From SURF-32 sp964648365 (GTDB lineage: Bacteria; Planctomycetota; Phycisphaerae; UBA1845): DNA of 27,255 bases. A program made the translations under genes and the position numbers. The DNA is taken from the NCBI GenBank assembly GCA_964648365.1, contig CAZYLK010000073.1:1-27255 (forward strand). The letters run 5' to 3'. Under the pieces are notes generated by a model, which had not been told where the DNA came from, searched no databases, and saw only the letters and a program-made list of their open reading frames with translations. Below, one piece after another: positions 15,908 through 22,742 of the stretch (the first letter of the stretch is position 1; each line of letters opens with the position of its first letter).

Positions 15908-16183
15908 TTGGCAAGCAGTTTGTCGTCAAAGAAGCGAATCAAGCAGAATGAAGCCCGGCGGACGCTGAACCGCTCGCGCAAGGGGGCGCTGAAGAAAGAG
16001 GTTCGCCGCTACCTGGACGCCGTCGGCGCGGGTGACGTGGCCACCGCTGATGAACGGCTCCGCCAAGTCGTTAAGGCGCTCGATCAGACGGCCGCAAAGG
16101 GCACGCTCCATCGCAATGCCGCCGCCCGCCGTAAGTCGCGTCTGGCCAAGCGGTTACACGCGCTCAAGACCGCCAAGTCCTGA
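15908..16183 (+). CDS. rpsT: 30S ribosomal protein S20
   Basis: A 91-residue, very basic protein with the S20 pattern: SSKKRIKQNEARRTLNRSRKGALKK at the N terminus (16S rRNA contacts), AAKGTLHRNAAARRKSRLAKRL at the C terminus. Length is typical of the family. The start is a TTG with AGGAG (15895-15899) eight bases upstream. TTG starts in rpsT occur elsewhere and can lower or regulate its translation. Confidence 0.97.
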   Translation: MASSLSSKKRIKQNEARRTLNRSRKGALKKEVRRYLDAVGAGDVATADERLRQVVKALDQTAAKGTLHRNAAARRKSRLAKRLHALKTAKS

Positions 16184-16191
16184 TCGCTGGA

Positions 16192-16209
16192 GGCCGGCGC
16201 ATCCCGGCC
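16192..16209 (+). terminator. Hairpin after the S20 gene
   Basis: GGCCGG (16192-16197) and CCGGCC (16204-16209) enclose a six-base loop eight bases after the stop codon. There is no T tract, so termination here is uncertain. Further GC-rich inverted sequence (GGCGCC) follows up to the convergent CheV gene. Confidence 0.35.
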
Positions 16210-16311
16210 CGAATCGGTGGGAACCGGCGCCCGGCGACCCTGGATGCCGGCGCCGCCCTGCGAATGAAGCACGATTTCAACGGTCCGTGATGCGCCCGCC
16301 GTCCGGACAGA

Positions 16312-17223
16312 TCAGGCGCAGGTCGCGGCGCGGGATTTCAGCAGTTCGTCGATGATCTGAACCAGGCGGGGTAGTTGCGGCTTGGTGATCTGGCTGTCGG
16401 CGCCCACCGACGCGCACTTCTTGAGATTGTCGTCGCTGACCAGCGAACTGAACACGATCACGGGGATGTCCTTCAGGCGCGGGTCTTCCTTGATTTTCTT
16501 GGTCAGGTGCAGGCCGTCCATCCGGGGCATCTCGATGTCCGTCACGACGACGTCGGGCCGCTGCCCGCTCTCCAGCATCTCGTTGAGCCGCTCCCAGCAG
16601 TGCTGTCCGTCGTTCGTCAGCTCGACCGCCTTGAAACGGGCGGCCTGGAGCGAGGCGCTGAGCATCGTCCGCATCGTGACGGAATCCTCCGCCAGGAGCA
16701 CGACGATCTGGTCGCGGCGGGATCCCTTCCCGGGCTTGTCCGGCTCTTCGAGGCGATCGACGCCCGCGATGCGGAAGGCGACCCGTTCGAAGTCGAGCAT
16801 CAGCACCAGGCTCTCGTCGATGTGAAGTACGCCCGTAACCGACTGGTCCTCCGCGCCGAATGACCACTCGATGGCGTTGAGTTCCGACCAGCTTACCCGA
16901 AAGATGCGATCGACGTGGTCGACGAGGAAGCCCAGGCGGGTGTCGTTGAACTCCATGACGATGACGCGCGTTTCGGTCTCGCTTTCGATCGGCGGCATGT
17001 TGAAGTAGCGGCGCAGATCCACGAGCGGCAGGACGCGGTCGCGCAGGCGGAACATGCCTCGAACCGCCGGGTGGGATTCGGGCATCCGGGTCAGCGCGAC
17101 GGACGCAATAATCTCCCGAACCTTGGCGACGTTGACGCCGTACCGGCCTTCGTTGAGCCGGAAAACGAGCACCTCGACTTCATTGGTACCGGCTTCGGTC
17201 AGAATCTTGCTGTGCGCGGACAT
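16312..17223 (-). CDS. cheV: Chemotaxis coupling protein CheV (CheW domain plus receiver)
   Basis: A 303-residue protein. Residues ~14-155 are a CheW domain (EVEVLVFRLNEGRYGVNVAKVREII, GMFRLRDRVLPLVDLRRYF, VIVMEFNDTRLGFLVDHVDRI), which links chemoreceptors to CheA kinase. Residues ~173-295 are a response-regulator receiver with acidic pair E179/D180, phosphoacceptor D229 (VVVTDIEMPRMDGL), S259/S260 and K281 (ITKPQL). CheV is thought to adjust or buffer receptor signalling. ATG at 17223 has GAGG seven bases upstream. No other chemotaxis gene is in the window, so it is an orphan copy. It lies downstream of the cassette B genes but a strong hairpin (17413-17443) separates them. Confidence 0.93.
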   Translation of the reverse strand: MSAHSKILTEAGTNEVEVLVFRLNEGRYGVNVAKVREIIASVALTRMPESHPAVRGMFRLRDRVLPLVDLRRYFNMPPIESETETRVIVMEFNDTRLGFLVDHVDRIFRVSWSELNAIEWSFGAEDQSVTGVLHIDESLVLMLDFERVAFRIAGVDRLEEPDKPGKGSRRDQIVVLLAEDSVTMRTMLSASLQAARFKAVELTNDGQHCWERLNEMLESGQRPDVVVTDIEMPRMDGLHLTKKIKEDPRLKDIPVIVFSSLVSDDNLKKCASVGADSQITKPQLPRLVQIIDELLKSRAATCA

Positions 17224-17412
17224 CGCGTCGCCTCGTCGCTGTGGGGACAGGGGTCAAAGCAACTGGTGGTCTATCGGCACGCACGCCCGGCGCAGCGACA
17301 TTGGCCGCGGTCGGGCGTCCAGCGTAGCAGCGTTATAAGACGGCGGGGCCGGGTGGGCCGCACCCACCGCTCGCGACCGCGATGGTCGGCACCGTTGGGC
17401 GGCAGGGCAAGC

Positions 17413-17443
17413 GGCCCGGCGCCACGCGACGTGACGCCGGGCC
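17413..17443 (-). terminator. Strong hairpin between cassette B and CheV
   Basis: GGCCCGGCG (17413-17421) and CGCCGGGCC (17435-17443) form a perfect 9-bp stem with a 13-base loop, 30 bp after the end of the gene at 17474 in its reading direction. No T tract follows. It probably ends or reduces transcription before CheV. Confidence 0.5.
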
Positions 17444-17473
17444 TGGTTCGAGATCATGCTGTCGGCGTCGTTT

Positions 17474-18532
17474 CTACGGTGGGCACGATGGGCAGTTCGC
17501 CAGATCGCTTACGCCGAACGACGCCGACCGGAAGTAGTCTTCGATCTGGATGGCCGGTTTTGACATCGTCGATCCGCTCAGCGTGAATGGCACGGAGCGC
17601 CATTCCAGCCTGCCGGTCGTACAGAAGTGATTGTTGAGAACTTTGAGCTGGTGGTCGTCCAGGTCGCCGTTCGTCTCGTGGCCGCAGCCCGCTTCCAATA
17701 CGACGTCTCCGGTCCCCTTTACGCAGGCGTCGGTGCCGGAGACGACGATCGTGCCATTGCAGGCGTGCCCGCGGCGGTCGCAGGGATCATTGCTGCACGT
17801 GACGTCTCTGACCCACCAATGCCCTGAGCCTGTTACGGAAACCTCTACTTCCAATGTTCCGCCGTTTTCGCAGATCCAATACGCTTCCGCGCCACCGCTG
17901 GTCGTCTTCGCTTCGTCCTGAAGGCGCAGCCGGTCCCCCCAGGAGTCATAGTCCGCGACGACAAACGCCTTGTTGTCGACTGCGACTTCCACTTTGCCGA
18001 CGCCGGCCAACGTGATGGAGCAGTTGCGGCTGATCGGGGAGGAGATGCATTCCGACGTCAGGATCAAGAGGTCGTTGGATCCCGCCGCGGCGATTGTGGC
18101 CGCGCTAGCGGTCAGCCGGATGGTGCCCGCGCCCTCGAAGGTTTGCTCGCCGTCGATCTTCAACACGCCGTCCACTTCCAGCACGTTGTCGCCCGCGTCG
18201 AGTCGCGACGTTTGCGAGTTGCCCTTGCCGAGCTTGAGGACGCCGTCGGTCTCGATCAGCAGGCCGGAGCCGCTGGTGCTGATGTCCAGCCGCTTGCATT
18301 CCGCGTCCGTCTCGTTGTCGCCGATGTAAGGAATCGTACCGTTGTCGATCACGGCTACGTCGTTCTCACCGGGAACACCGCCGTCCCAGTTGCCTGGCGT
18401 AAACCAGTCTCCACCGGTGATGCCCTCCCAGGTTTTGAGTGACTCCGCCTGGGCCATCGCCGTGGGTACCGCGCCGCCGATGGCAATGAAAGCTGCTAGC
18501 AGCATCATCAGGATTAATACCGCCAATCGCAT
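17474..18532 (-). CDS. Exported Cys-rich protein with W-NW-G-P-D repeat-type start
   Basis: A 352-residue protein. ATG at 18532 has GGAG nine bases upstream. The signal peptide (LILMMLLAAFIAIGGAVPTAMA, cut near residue 27) is followed by TWEGITGGDWFTPGNWDGGVPGENDVAVI. This is the opening motif of many autotransporter-like and surface proteins of planctomycetes, and is related to the start of the small proteins at 11713 and 20048. The rest is beta-rich (LLIETDGVLKLGKG, LEVDGVLKIDGEQTFEGAGTIRL) with over a dozen Cys, mainly in the C-terminal half, ending NCPSCPP. This suggests a disulphide-stabilised beta-solenoid. It follows the propeller gene of cassette B by 127 bp and has no counterpart in cassette A. 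Function unknown. Confidence 0.8.
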   Translation of the reverse strand: MRLAVLILMMLLAAFIAIGGAVPTAMAQAESLKTWEGITGGDWFTPGNWDGGVPGENDVAVIDNGTIPYIGDNETDAECKRLDISTSGSGLLIETDGVLKLGKGNSQTSRLDAGDNVLEVDGVLKIDGEQTFEGAGTIRLTASAATIAAAGSNDLLILTSECISSPISRNCSITLAGVGKVEVAVDNKAFVVADYDSWGDRLRLQDEAKTTSGGAEAYWICENGGTLEVEVSVTGSGHWWVRDVTCSNDPCDRRGHACNGTIVVSGTDACVKGTGDVVLEAGCGHETNGDLDDHQLKVLNNHFCTTGRLEWRSVPFTLSGSTMSKPAIQIEDYFRSASFGVSDLANCPSCPP

Positions 18533-18659
18533 GATCTATCTCCGCTTCCGCGCGGATCGCGCGGTGGAACATGTGAAACCCAGCCCGTCACGGCCGTCCC
18601 GTGCGCGGGCCCACCACTCAGCTGCCGTCGGTGGCATCCGTGCCGGTGGTTGTGTCTCC

Positions 18660-19892
18660 CTACGGTCCCTGATAAGCGTTCTGGAACCGGGCGAAGTCGC
18701 CCAAGTCCACGTCCCCGTCATAGTCGATGTCCAGGAAGCGGCAGTCGCACAAGCGATCGACCCGCCGCGGCCCCGTCATGCACTCGGAGAATGCAGCGTA
18801 GTCCGCAGCGTCGATGGCGCCGTCGAAGTCGGAATCGCCGGTGCGGACGCGGCGCATCATCATGATGCCCCACTTTCGGTCTTGCGGACCGCGACTCCAA
18901 TACCAGACCGCTTCCTGCCAGTCGTTGATGTCGGGCCACGTATGATTTGCGTCCGGATCGTCAACAAGCCGCATGAACCGCCCGTCTGAAGCCCGAAAGA
19001 GCCAGATCTGCCAGTTCTGAAGCTCATCGTGCCATCGGTTGAAGAGCACATCGCCGATGTGGTTCAACTCCGGGAGTCCGCCCGAATGCGTCAACAGTCG
19101 CGTTTGCCCGCCACTCCAGATCTCTACGCCATCACTGGCGGTCCATGCGACCTGACCGCGGTCATTGATGGACGGCACCTGGAGTTGCCGGAACGACGTC
19201 GGGAGCGTCCTTCGCTCCCCTTCGGACCACAGCCGGATCTTGGCGGACCAGGGGTTCTCGCAGACATTCATGCGCGACCAGGCCATGTCGCCGATGTTAT
19301 TCAGCTCTGGCGAGATGTCCCAGCGCTCGTTGAGTTCGCTGATGCGCCGCGTGGAGTGCCCGTCCCAGAGCATGATGTCCCCGGTACAACCGCGCTCCAA
19401 CCCTTCTCCCCATGCCGCCCAGCCCAGGTTGTTAATGGCCGGTTCAACCGTCATGAGTCCGGGTCCGACCGCTCCCACGATCGACTCCTCGCCATTTTGC
19501 CACAGAATGATCTGGTCCTCGTTCGGTAGCGTAGTCATCCGGGTCCACACAATCTCGCCCCGGTCGTTGATCTTGGGGCTACGATCGCGGAACTCATTGT
19601 CCGTAAGCCGCACGAGCGAACCGTTGTCGTAGCGGAATATCTCGAACGACCCCTGGTTGGGGTCGTTGTCTTCCAGTTGCAACGAGAACGCCAGTTCGCC
19701 GCAGTTATTGATGGTGGGAAGCCGGGCGTACCTGGGCCAGCGCACGATCTCGATGACCTCGAAGCCGTCCGGCACTTCCGCCTGTGCGCGGACGAGGTCA
19801 GGCGCCGCCGCCGCGGCGGCCACAACGCTGACAACACCAGCAACCGCATGGAACCTCTGCATAGCAGACACGCTCACAAGATCTGCAATCAC
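18660..19892 (-). CDS. Exported seven-repeat propeller protein with dockerin-like tail, cassette B
   Basis: Up to 410 residues. GTG at 19892 gives the longest form; ATG at 19862 gives a more usual signal peptide (MQRFHAVAGVVSVVAAAAAA...VRAQA). Neither has a clear ribosome binding site. After QAEVPDGFEVIEIVR the protein has the same seven repeats as the protein at 12329: INNCGELAF, INDRGEIVW, INNLGWAAW, LNNIGDMAW, INDRGQVAW, LNHIGDVLF, INDWQEAVW. The tail GDSDFDGAIDAADY...CMTGP...DIDYDGDVDLGDF is the dockerin-like calcium pair. In the last ~100 bp the two genes are nearly identical at the DNA level. The likely role is extracellular, with an unknown ligand. Confidence 0.85.
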   Translation of the reverse strand: MIADLVSVSAMQRFHAVAGVVSVVAAAAAAPDLVRAQAEVPDGFEVIEIVRWPRYARLPTINNCGELAFSLQLEDNDPNQGSFEIFRYDNGSLVRLTDNEFRDRSPKINDRGEIVWTRMTTLPNEDQIILWQNGEESIVGAVGPGLMTVEPAINNLGWAAWGEGLERGCTGDIMLWDGHSTRRISELNERWDISPELNNIGDMAWSRMNVCENPWSAKIRLWSEGERRTLPTSFRQLQVPSINDRGQVAWTASDGVEIWSGGQTRLLTHSGGLPELNHIGDVLFNRWHDELQNWQIWLFRASDGRFMRLVDDPDANHTWPDINDWQEAVWYWSRGPQDRKWGIMMMRRVRTGDSDFDGAIDAADYAAFSECMTGPRRVDRLCDCRFLDIDYDGDVDLGDFARFQNAYQGP

Positions 19893-19997
19893 CCGGTGGG
19901 CCGGACGCTCGACATCGACTCTGCACGGACGCGGGCCTGGACGACCCCGGCCCGGTTTCAGTTCGCCTATCGTCTCATTCCCGACTGAGTGTTAGGA

Positions 19998-20039
19998 GCC
20001 CGGCATCTGCGGCGCGAATACGGCCGCAGGCACGCGGGC
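19998..20039 (-). terminator. Hairpin between the two genes of cassette B
   Basis: CTGCGGC (20007-20013) and GCCGCAG (20023-20029) form a perfect stem, extended outward by GCCCG/CGGGC (19998-20002 and 20035-20039). It lies eight bases after the stop codon of the small gene, matching the position of the hairpin at 12154 in cassette A although the sequence differs. Confidence 0.5.
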
Positions 20040-20047
20040 GCCACCGA

Positions 20048-20485
20048 TCACTCGGCAATGATCGTTACGTTCTCCCACACGAACACCTCGGACGGGCCGG
20101 TCAGGACCACCGTGTCGCAAGTAAGTTCCCTGGCCGTGTTGTCGTTGTCCGAGTAGACGATATTGTCGTCCAGGGCAACGGACGAGAACGTGAGATCCTC
20201 GATCTCGTAGTCGTCGTCGAGGTAGATTTCGTTGTCCTCGTTGCCCTCGTTGGTGATGATCGCGTCATCGTCGCTCGTGTGGGGGAAGCAGATGGTACAC
20301 TCACCGCCTCCCGAGTGCGTCCAGCGCGTCACGTCGCTCCAGTCGCCGTCCGCATACTGGTCCCATGTGTACGTATCCGCGACGGCTGCGCCGATCGCGA
20401 CGAGCATGGCCACCAGGGCCACGAGCGCCAGTCGGATCGCCGGCGGCCCCTCGAACAGAACCTGTCTCAATTTCTGCATGTCCAT
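20048..20485 (-). CDS. Small acidic exported protein, cassette B
   Basis: A 145-residue protein. ATG at 20485 has GGAGG eight bases upstream. The signal peptide (LALVALVAMLVAIGAAVA) and its n-region (LFEGPPAIR) are very close to those of the protein at 11713. The mature part keeps DTYTWDQ, the W pattern, FPHTSDDDAII, LDDDYEIEDLTF, ARELTC and SEVFVWENVTII. It is rich in Asp, Glu and Asn (NEGNEDNEIYLDDDY), suggesting ion binding, though no defined calcium motif is seen. It is the first gene of cassette B and is followed by the propeller gene about 155-185 bp on. Function unknown. Confidence 0.8.
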   Translation of the reverse strand: MDMQKLRQVLFEGPPAIRLALVALVAMLVAIGAAVADTYTWDQYADGDWSDVTRWTHSGGGECTICFPHTSDDDAIITNEGNEDNEIYLDDDYEIEDLTFSSVALDDNIVYSDNDNTARELTCDTVVLTGPSEVFVWENVTIIAE

Positions 20486-20952
20486 GATAGCACCTCCAAG
20501 GCACCTATACGAGTCCGCTGCGCCGGGTGTTCACCGAACATCCGAAAAGGCGCGCGAATTTCGATCATTCCGACAGCGTCGAACTGAAATCTGTGTCGCG
20601 AAGACCGCTCCTCCGCCGGGGCGCACCCTGACCACCGGTCGAGCCGTTGACCCGACGCGACCAGCCGTCCGGCGCGAACCACGAGCATTCGCGGGCGATT
20701 CGCCCGTTCAGCGGGGCGCACCACAACCGCGTGCAGACCCGCCAGCCCAGCGTTTCAGCCAGCGATCGGCCTGCTTGCCGTCATTCGTCCGTCACCCGCT
20801 CACTCGCGAATGGCGAATGGCGAATGGCGAATGGCGAATGGCGAATGGCGAATGGCGAATGGACTATCACACTGCGGTCAGGGTCGGCCTCGCACACCCC
20901 GCCGCAATCCCGTAGCGCGGAATCCCACAGCCTAGCGACGACTGAGATTCCG
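20486..20952 (-). other. Long leader of cassette B
   Basis: No gene is seen between 20486 and 21185. Reading leftward from the predicted promoter, the stretch holds GGGATTCCG (also in leader A), the GCCATTC array (20806-20861) and the 16-mer GGTGGTCAGGGTGCGC (complement of 20621-20636) shared with leader A. Order and spacing resemble leader A, which supports a real leader, although the remaining sequence has diverged. No known RNA family fits. Confidence 0.45.
20806..20861 (-). repeat. GCCATTC tandem repeat, eight units
   Basis: Eight exact 7-bp units (GCGAATG on the plus strand). The corresponding array of cassette A has four units of GCCACTC. It ends 320 nt before the start codon at 20485 and about 90 nt after the predicted transcription start. 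Confidence 0.9.
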
Positions 20953-20958
20953 TCACCC

Positions 20959-20994
20959 TAAGTATGCACGACGGCAGCCGATAAGTCAAGTCAA
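20959..20994 (-). promoter_or_regulatory. Promoter of cassette B
   Basis: On the minus strand, two overlapping TTGACT hexamers (20994-20989 and 20989-20984) precede TACTTA (20964-20959); the nearer one gives a 19-bp spacer. GATTTTT lies just upstream, as in cassette A, and CGG followed by CGTCGTG lies between the boxes in both. The -10 is about 470 bp from the start codon at 20485, against about 460 bp in cassette A. Confidence 0.4.
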
Positions 20995-21185
20995 AAATCT
21001 TGATGAGAGTGCATGAATTCTACGGCCTGTTGCTGGGGCGTCCCGGGCACGGCCGCACGGCGTTCATGGGATGAACGACCGGCTGCAGATCGCCCTCAAG
21101 GCTGCGTCGTGGGATCGCCCTACAGAACGATTTGGCCGGGCGCGGCGATCGGGTATCCTCGTGGCAAGACCAGCGGGCTGGAACG

Positions 21186-21842
21186 ATGGCCGAACCATTT
21201 GATGACGCGCGGGCGGACGAAGCGGTCGTGATGCCGGGCGCCGGCGGCGTCATCGACGAAGACGTCTTCTGCCTGACCTGCGGATACAACCTGCGCGGGC
21301 TCAGCGGCGATCCGGTGCGCTGCCCGGAGTGCGGCGAGCTGAACGACTTCGGCACGCTGCGCATCCCCGCACCGTTGATCCGGCAGGCGCTGCGGAACCT
21401 GGAGACGGCGCCCACGATGAGCGTGGTGGGGAGCCTGCTGATCTGCGGCGGGGTTCTGGCAGTGATCCCGGCGTACCAGTCCCAGGAACCGTGCTTCGCG
21501 ATGGCAGCGCTGGTCGCCTGCCTCGGCGGCGCCGCCCTGCATGCCTGGGCGCTTGATGAGACGCGTCGCGCCTGCCAGGAGAACCCGGCCTGGCGGCGTC
21601 TGATCTTCGATTTTCACCTGATTACGTTCCTGTGCGCCGGCGTGCCGGTTCTGACGCTGTGGATCATCGTGGGCGTAGACTTACCCCTGATGATCGTACC
21701 GGTCGGGGCCGTGGCCAGTCTGGTGGTCGGACTGCGGCGATACAAGCCGGCCCTTGCCCGGCGGCACCAGCTCCAGCGCGACACGGCGGTGAGGGTGGCG
21801 GCGGAGGCGCTGCGGCGGCGGTACCGGCAGGTGCGACGGTGA
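21186..21842 (+). CDS. Zinc-ribbon integral membrane protein
   Basis: A 218-residue protein if started at ATG 21186; a TTG at 21132 would add 18 residues of less convincing sequence. Near the N terminus FCLTCGYNLRGL...RCPECGE gives two CxxC pairs 15 residues apart, a zinc-ribbon variant very common in planctomycete membrane proteins. Four hydrophobic segments follow (SVVGSLLICGGVLAVI, MAALVACLGGAALHAWAL, LITFLCAGVPVLTLWIIVGV, LMIVPVGAVASLVVGL), and the C terminus is basic. The ribbon should face the cytoplasm. Function unknown. The gene ends 91 bp before the assembly gap. Confidence 0.75.
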   Translation: MAEPFDDARADEAVVMPGAGGVIDEDVFCLTCGYNLRGLSGDPVRCPECGELNDFGTLRIPAPLIRQALRNLETAPTMSVVGSLLICGGVLAVIPAYQSQEPCFAMAALVACLGGAALHAWALDETRRACQENPAWRRLIFDFHLITFLCAGVPVLTLWIIVGVDLPLMIVPVGAVASLVVGLRRYKPALARRHQLQRDTAVRVAAEALRRRYRQVRR

Positions 21843-21878
21843 GCGCGTGACACCATCGATATGCCGGATGCCGGGCGA

Positions 21879-21933
21879 GTCGCGGCCGGCTGGCACCCGG
21901 ATTGCAGCCGGTTCCGGAGATCGCCGTCAGCCC
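21879..21933 (+). repeat. 55-bp direct repeat, left of the gap
   Basis: This copy ends exactly at the N run and is identical over 55 bases to 22034-22088. It contains a hairpin CCGGCTG...CAGCCGG with a GGCACCCGG loop, resembling the REP-like elements elsewhere in the window. Confidence 0.9.
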
Positions 21934-22033
21934 NNNNNNNNNNNNNNNNNNNNNNNNNNNNNNNNNNNNNNNNNNNNNNNNNNNNNNNNNNNNNNNNNNN
22001 NNNNNNNNNNNNNNNNNNNNNNNNNNNNNNNNN
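21934..22033. other. Assembly gap of 100 N
   Basis: Exactly 100 undetermined bases joining two contigs. The identical 55-mers on both sides suggest that the contigs really overlap and that no sequence is missing. Confidence 0.98.
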
Positions 22034-22088
22034 GTCGCGGCCGGCTGGCACCCGGATTGCAGCCGGTTCCGGAGATCGCCGTCAGCCC
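22034..22088 (+). repeat. 55-bp direct repeat, right of the gap
   Basis: It starts directly after the N run and is identical to 21879-21933. The length matches a usual assembler k-mer size, so it is probably the same physical sequence shown twice. Confidence 0.9.
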
Positions 22089-22137
22089 CGCTTCTTGCTG
22101 ATCGCAGTTCGCGACCCGCAGCGATGGAGGTCCAGCC

Positions 22138-22650
22138 ATGCAGATGAACCTACGCGTGATCGTCGTCGTATCGGCCGCCCTGGTGGCCGTGACGGCCTGT
22201 TCGCAATCGGCAGGTCCGCGCGCGACGCGCGAGTCGGCCGCAGTGCCGGCTGCGGCGGCTCACGCCGTTCACGCCGACCAGTTGCGGGTCATCATGGCGA
22301 GGCTGAACCGGTACGAGGCCGTCGCCTGGCCGCAGGAGGTCGAGCCGAGGTACACTCGCCCGGCGGAGGGGCGTTACGACCTGTCGCTTCAGGAGGCGGC
22401 GGAGCTGGCAGGGGAGCTGGCGGCCGCGGCTGACGGCATCCCGGCGGCCATCGACGATGTCGCTATGTCGGACGCGGATCGGCAGGAGTTTCTCTCGCGT
22501 GCGGCGGGGTTGAAGACCCACGCCGACGCCCTGCGGGCCAAGGCCGTCGTGCGGGACACAACGGGCATGAGGGCGACGCTGGAAATGGTCCGCGAGACCT
22601 GCACCGCGTGTCATACGCGCTTCCGCGACGTGTCCGGCCCGCTGCGATGA
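22138..22650 (+). CDS. Cytochrome c'-like haem lipoprotein
   Basis: A 170-residue protein. ATG at 22138 has GGAGG (22126-22130) seven bases upstream. The N terminus ends in a lipobox, AVTAC with Cys21, so the protein should be lipid-anchored outside the inner membrane. The mature part is helical and closes with CTACH (Cys155, Cys158, His159) near the C terminus, the position and form of the haem site in cytochrome c', a four-helix bundle that binds haem and gases such as NO. Standard cytochromes c' are soluble, and a lipid anchor is less usual. Another small class of C-terminal CxxCH proteins could fit. No redox partner gene is adjacent. Confidence 0.75.
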   Translation: MQMNLRVIVVVSAALVAVTACSQSAGPRATRESAAVPAAAAHAVHADQLRVIMARLNRYEAVAWPQEVEPRYTRPAEGRYDLSLQEAAELAGELAAAADGIPAAIDDVAMSDADRQEFLSRAAGLKTHADALRAKAVVRDTTGMRATLEMVRETCTACHTRFRDVSGPLR

Positions 22651-22742
22651 GCCGGCGGCGTCCCGGCCGGCGAGCGCCGCGGTCGGCACACGGCCGCGCG
22701 GCCGGGTTCCCCAGAGCCGTGTGACCGCAGTAAGCTGGGCGG

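Noticed and set aside
17440..17460. GGTTCGAGATC as the T arm of a tRNA
   Set aside because: The bases on each side of the seven-base loop do not pair, and no acceptor or anticodon stem is found.
20806..20861. CRISPR array
   Set aside because: The units are 7 bp in direct tandem without spacers. The same applies to the 8-mer arrays.
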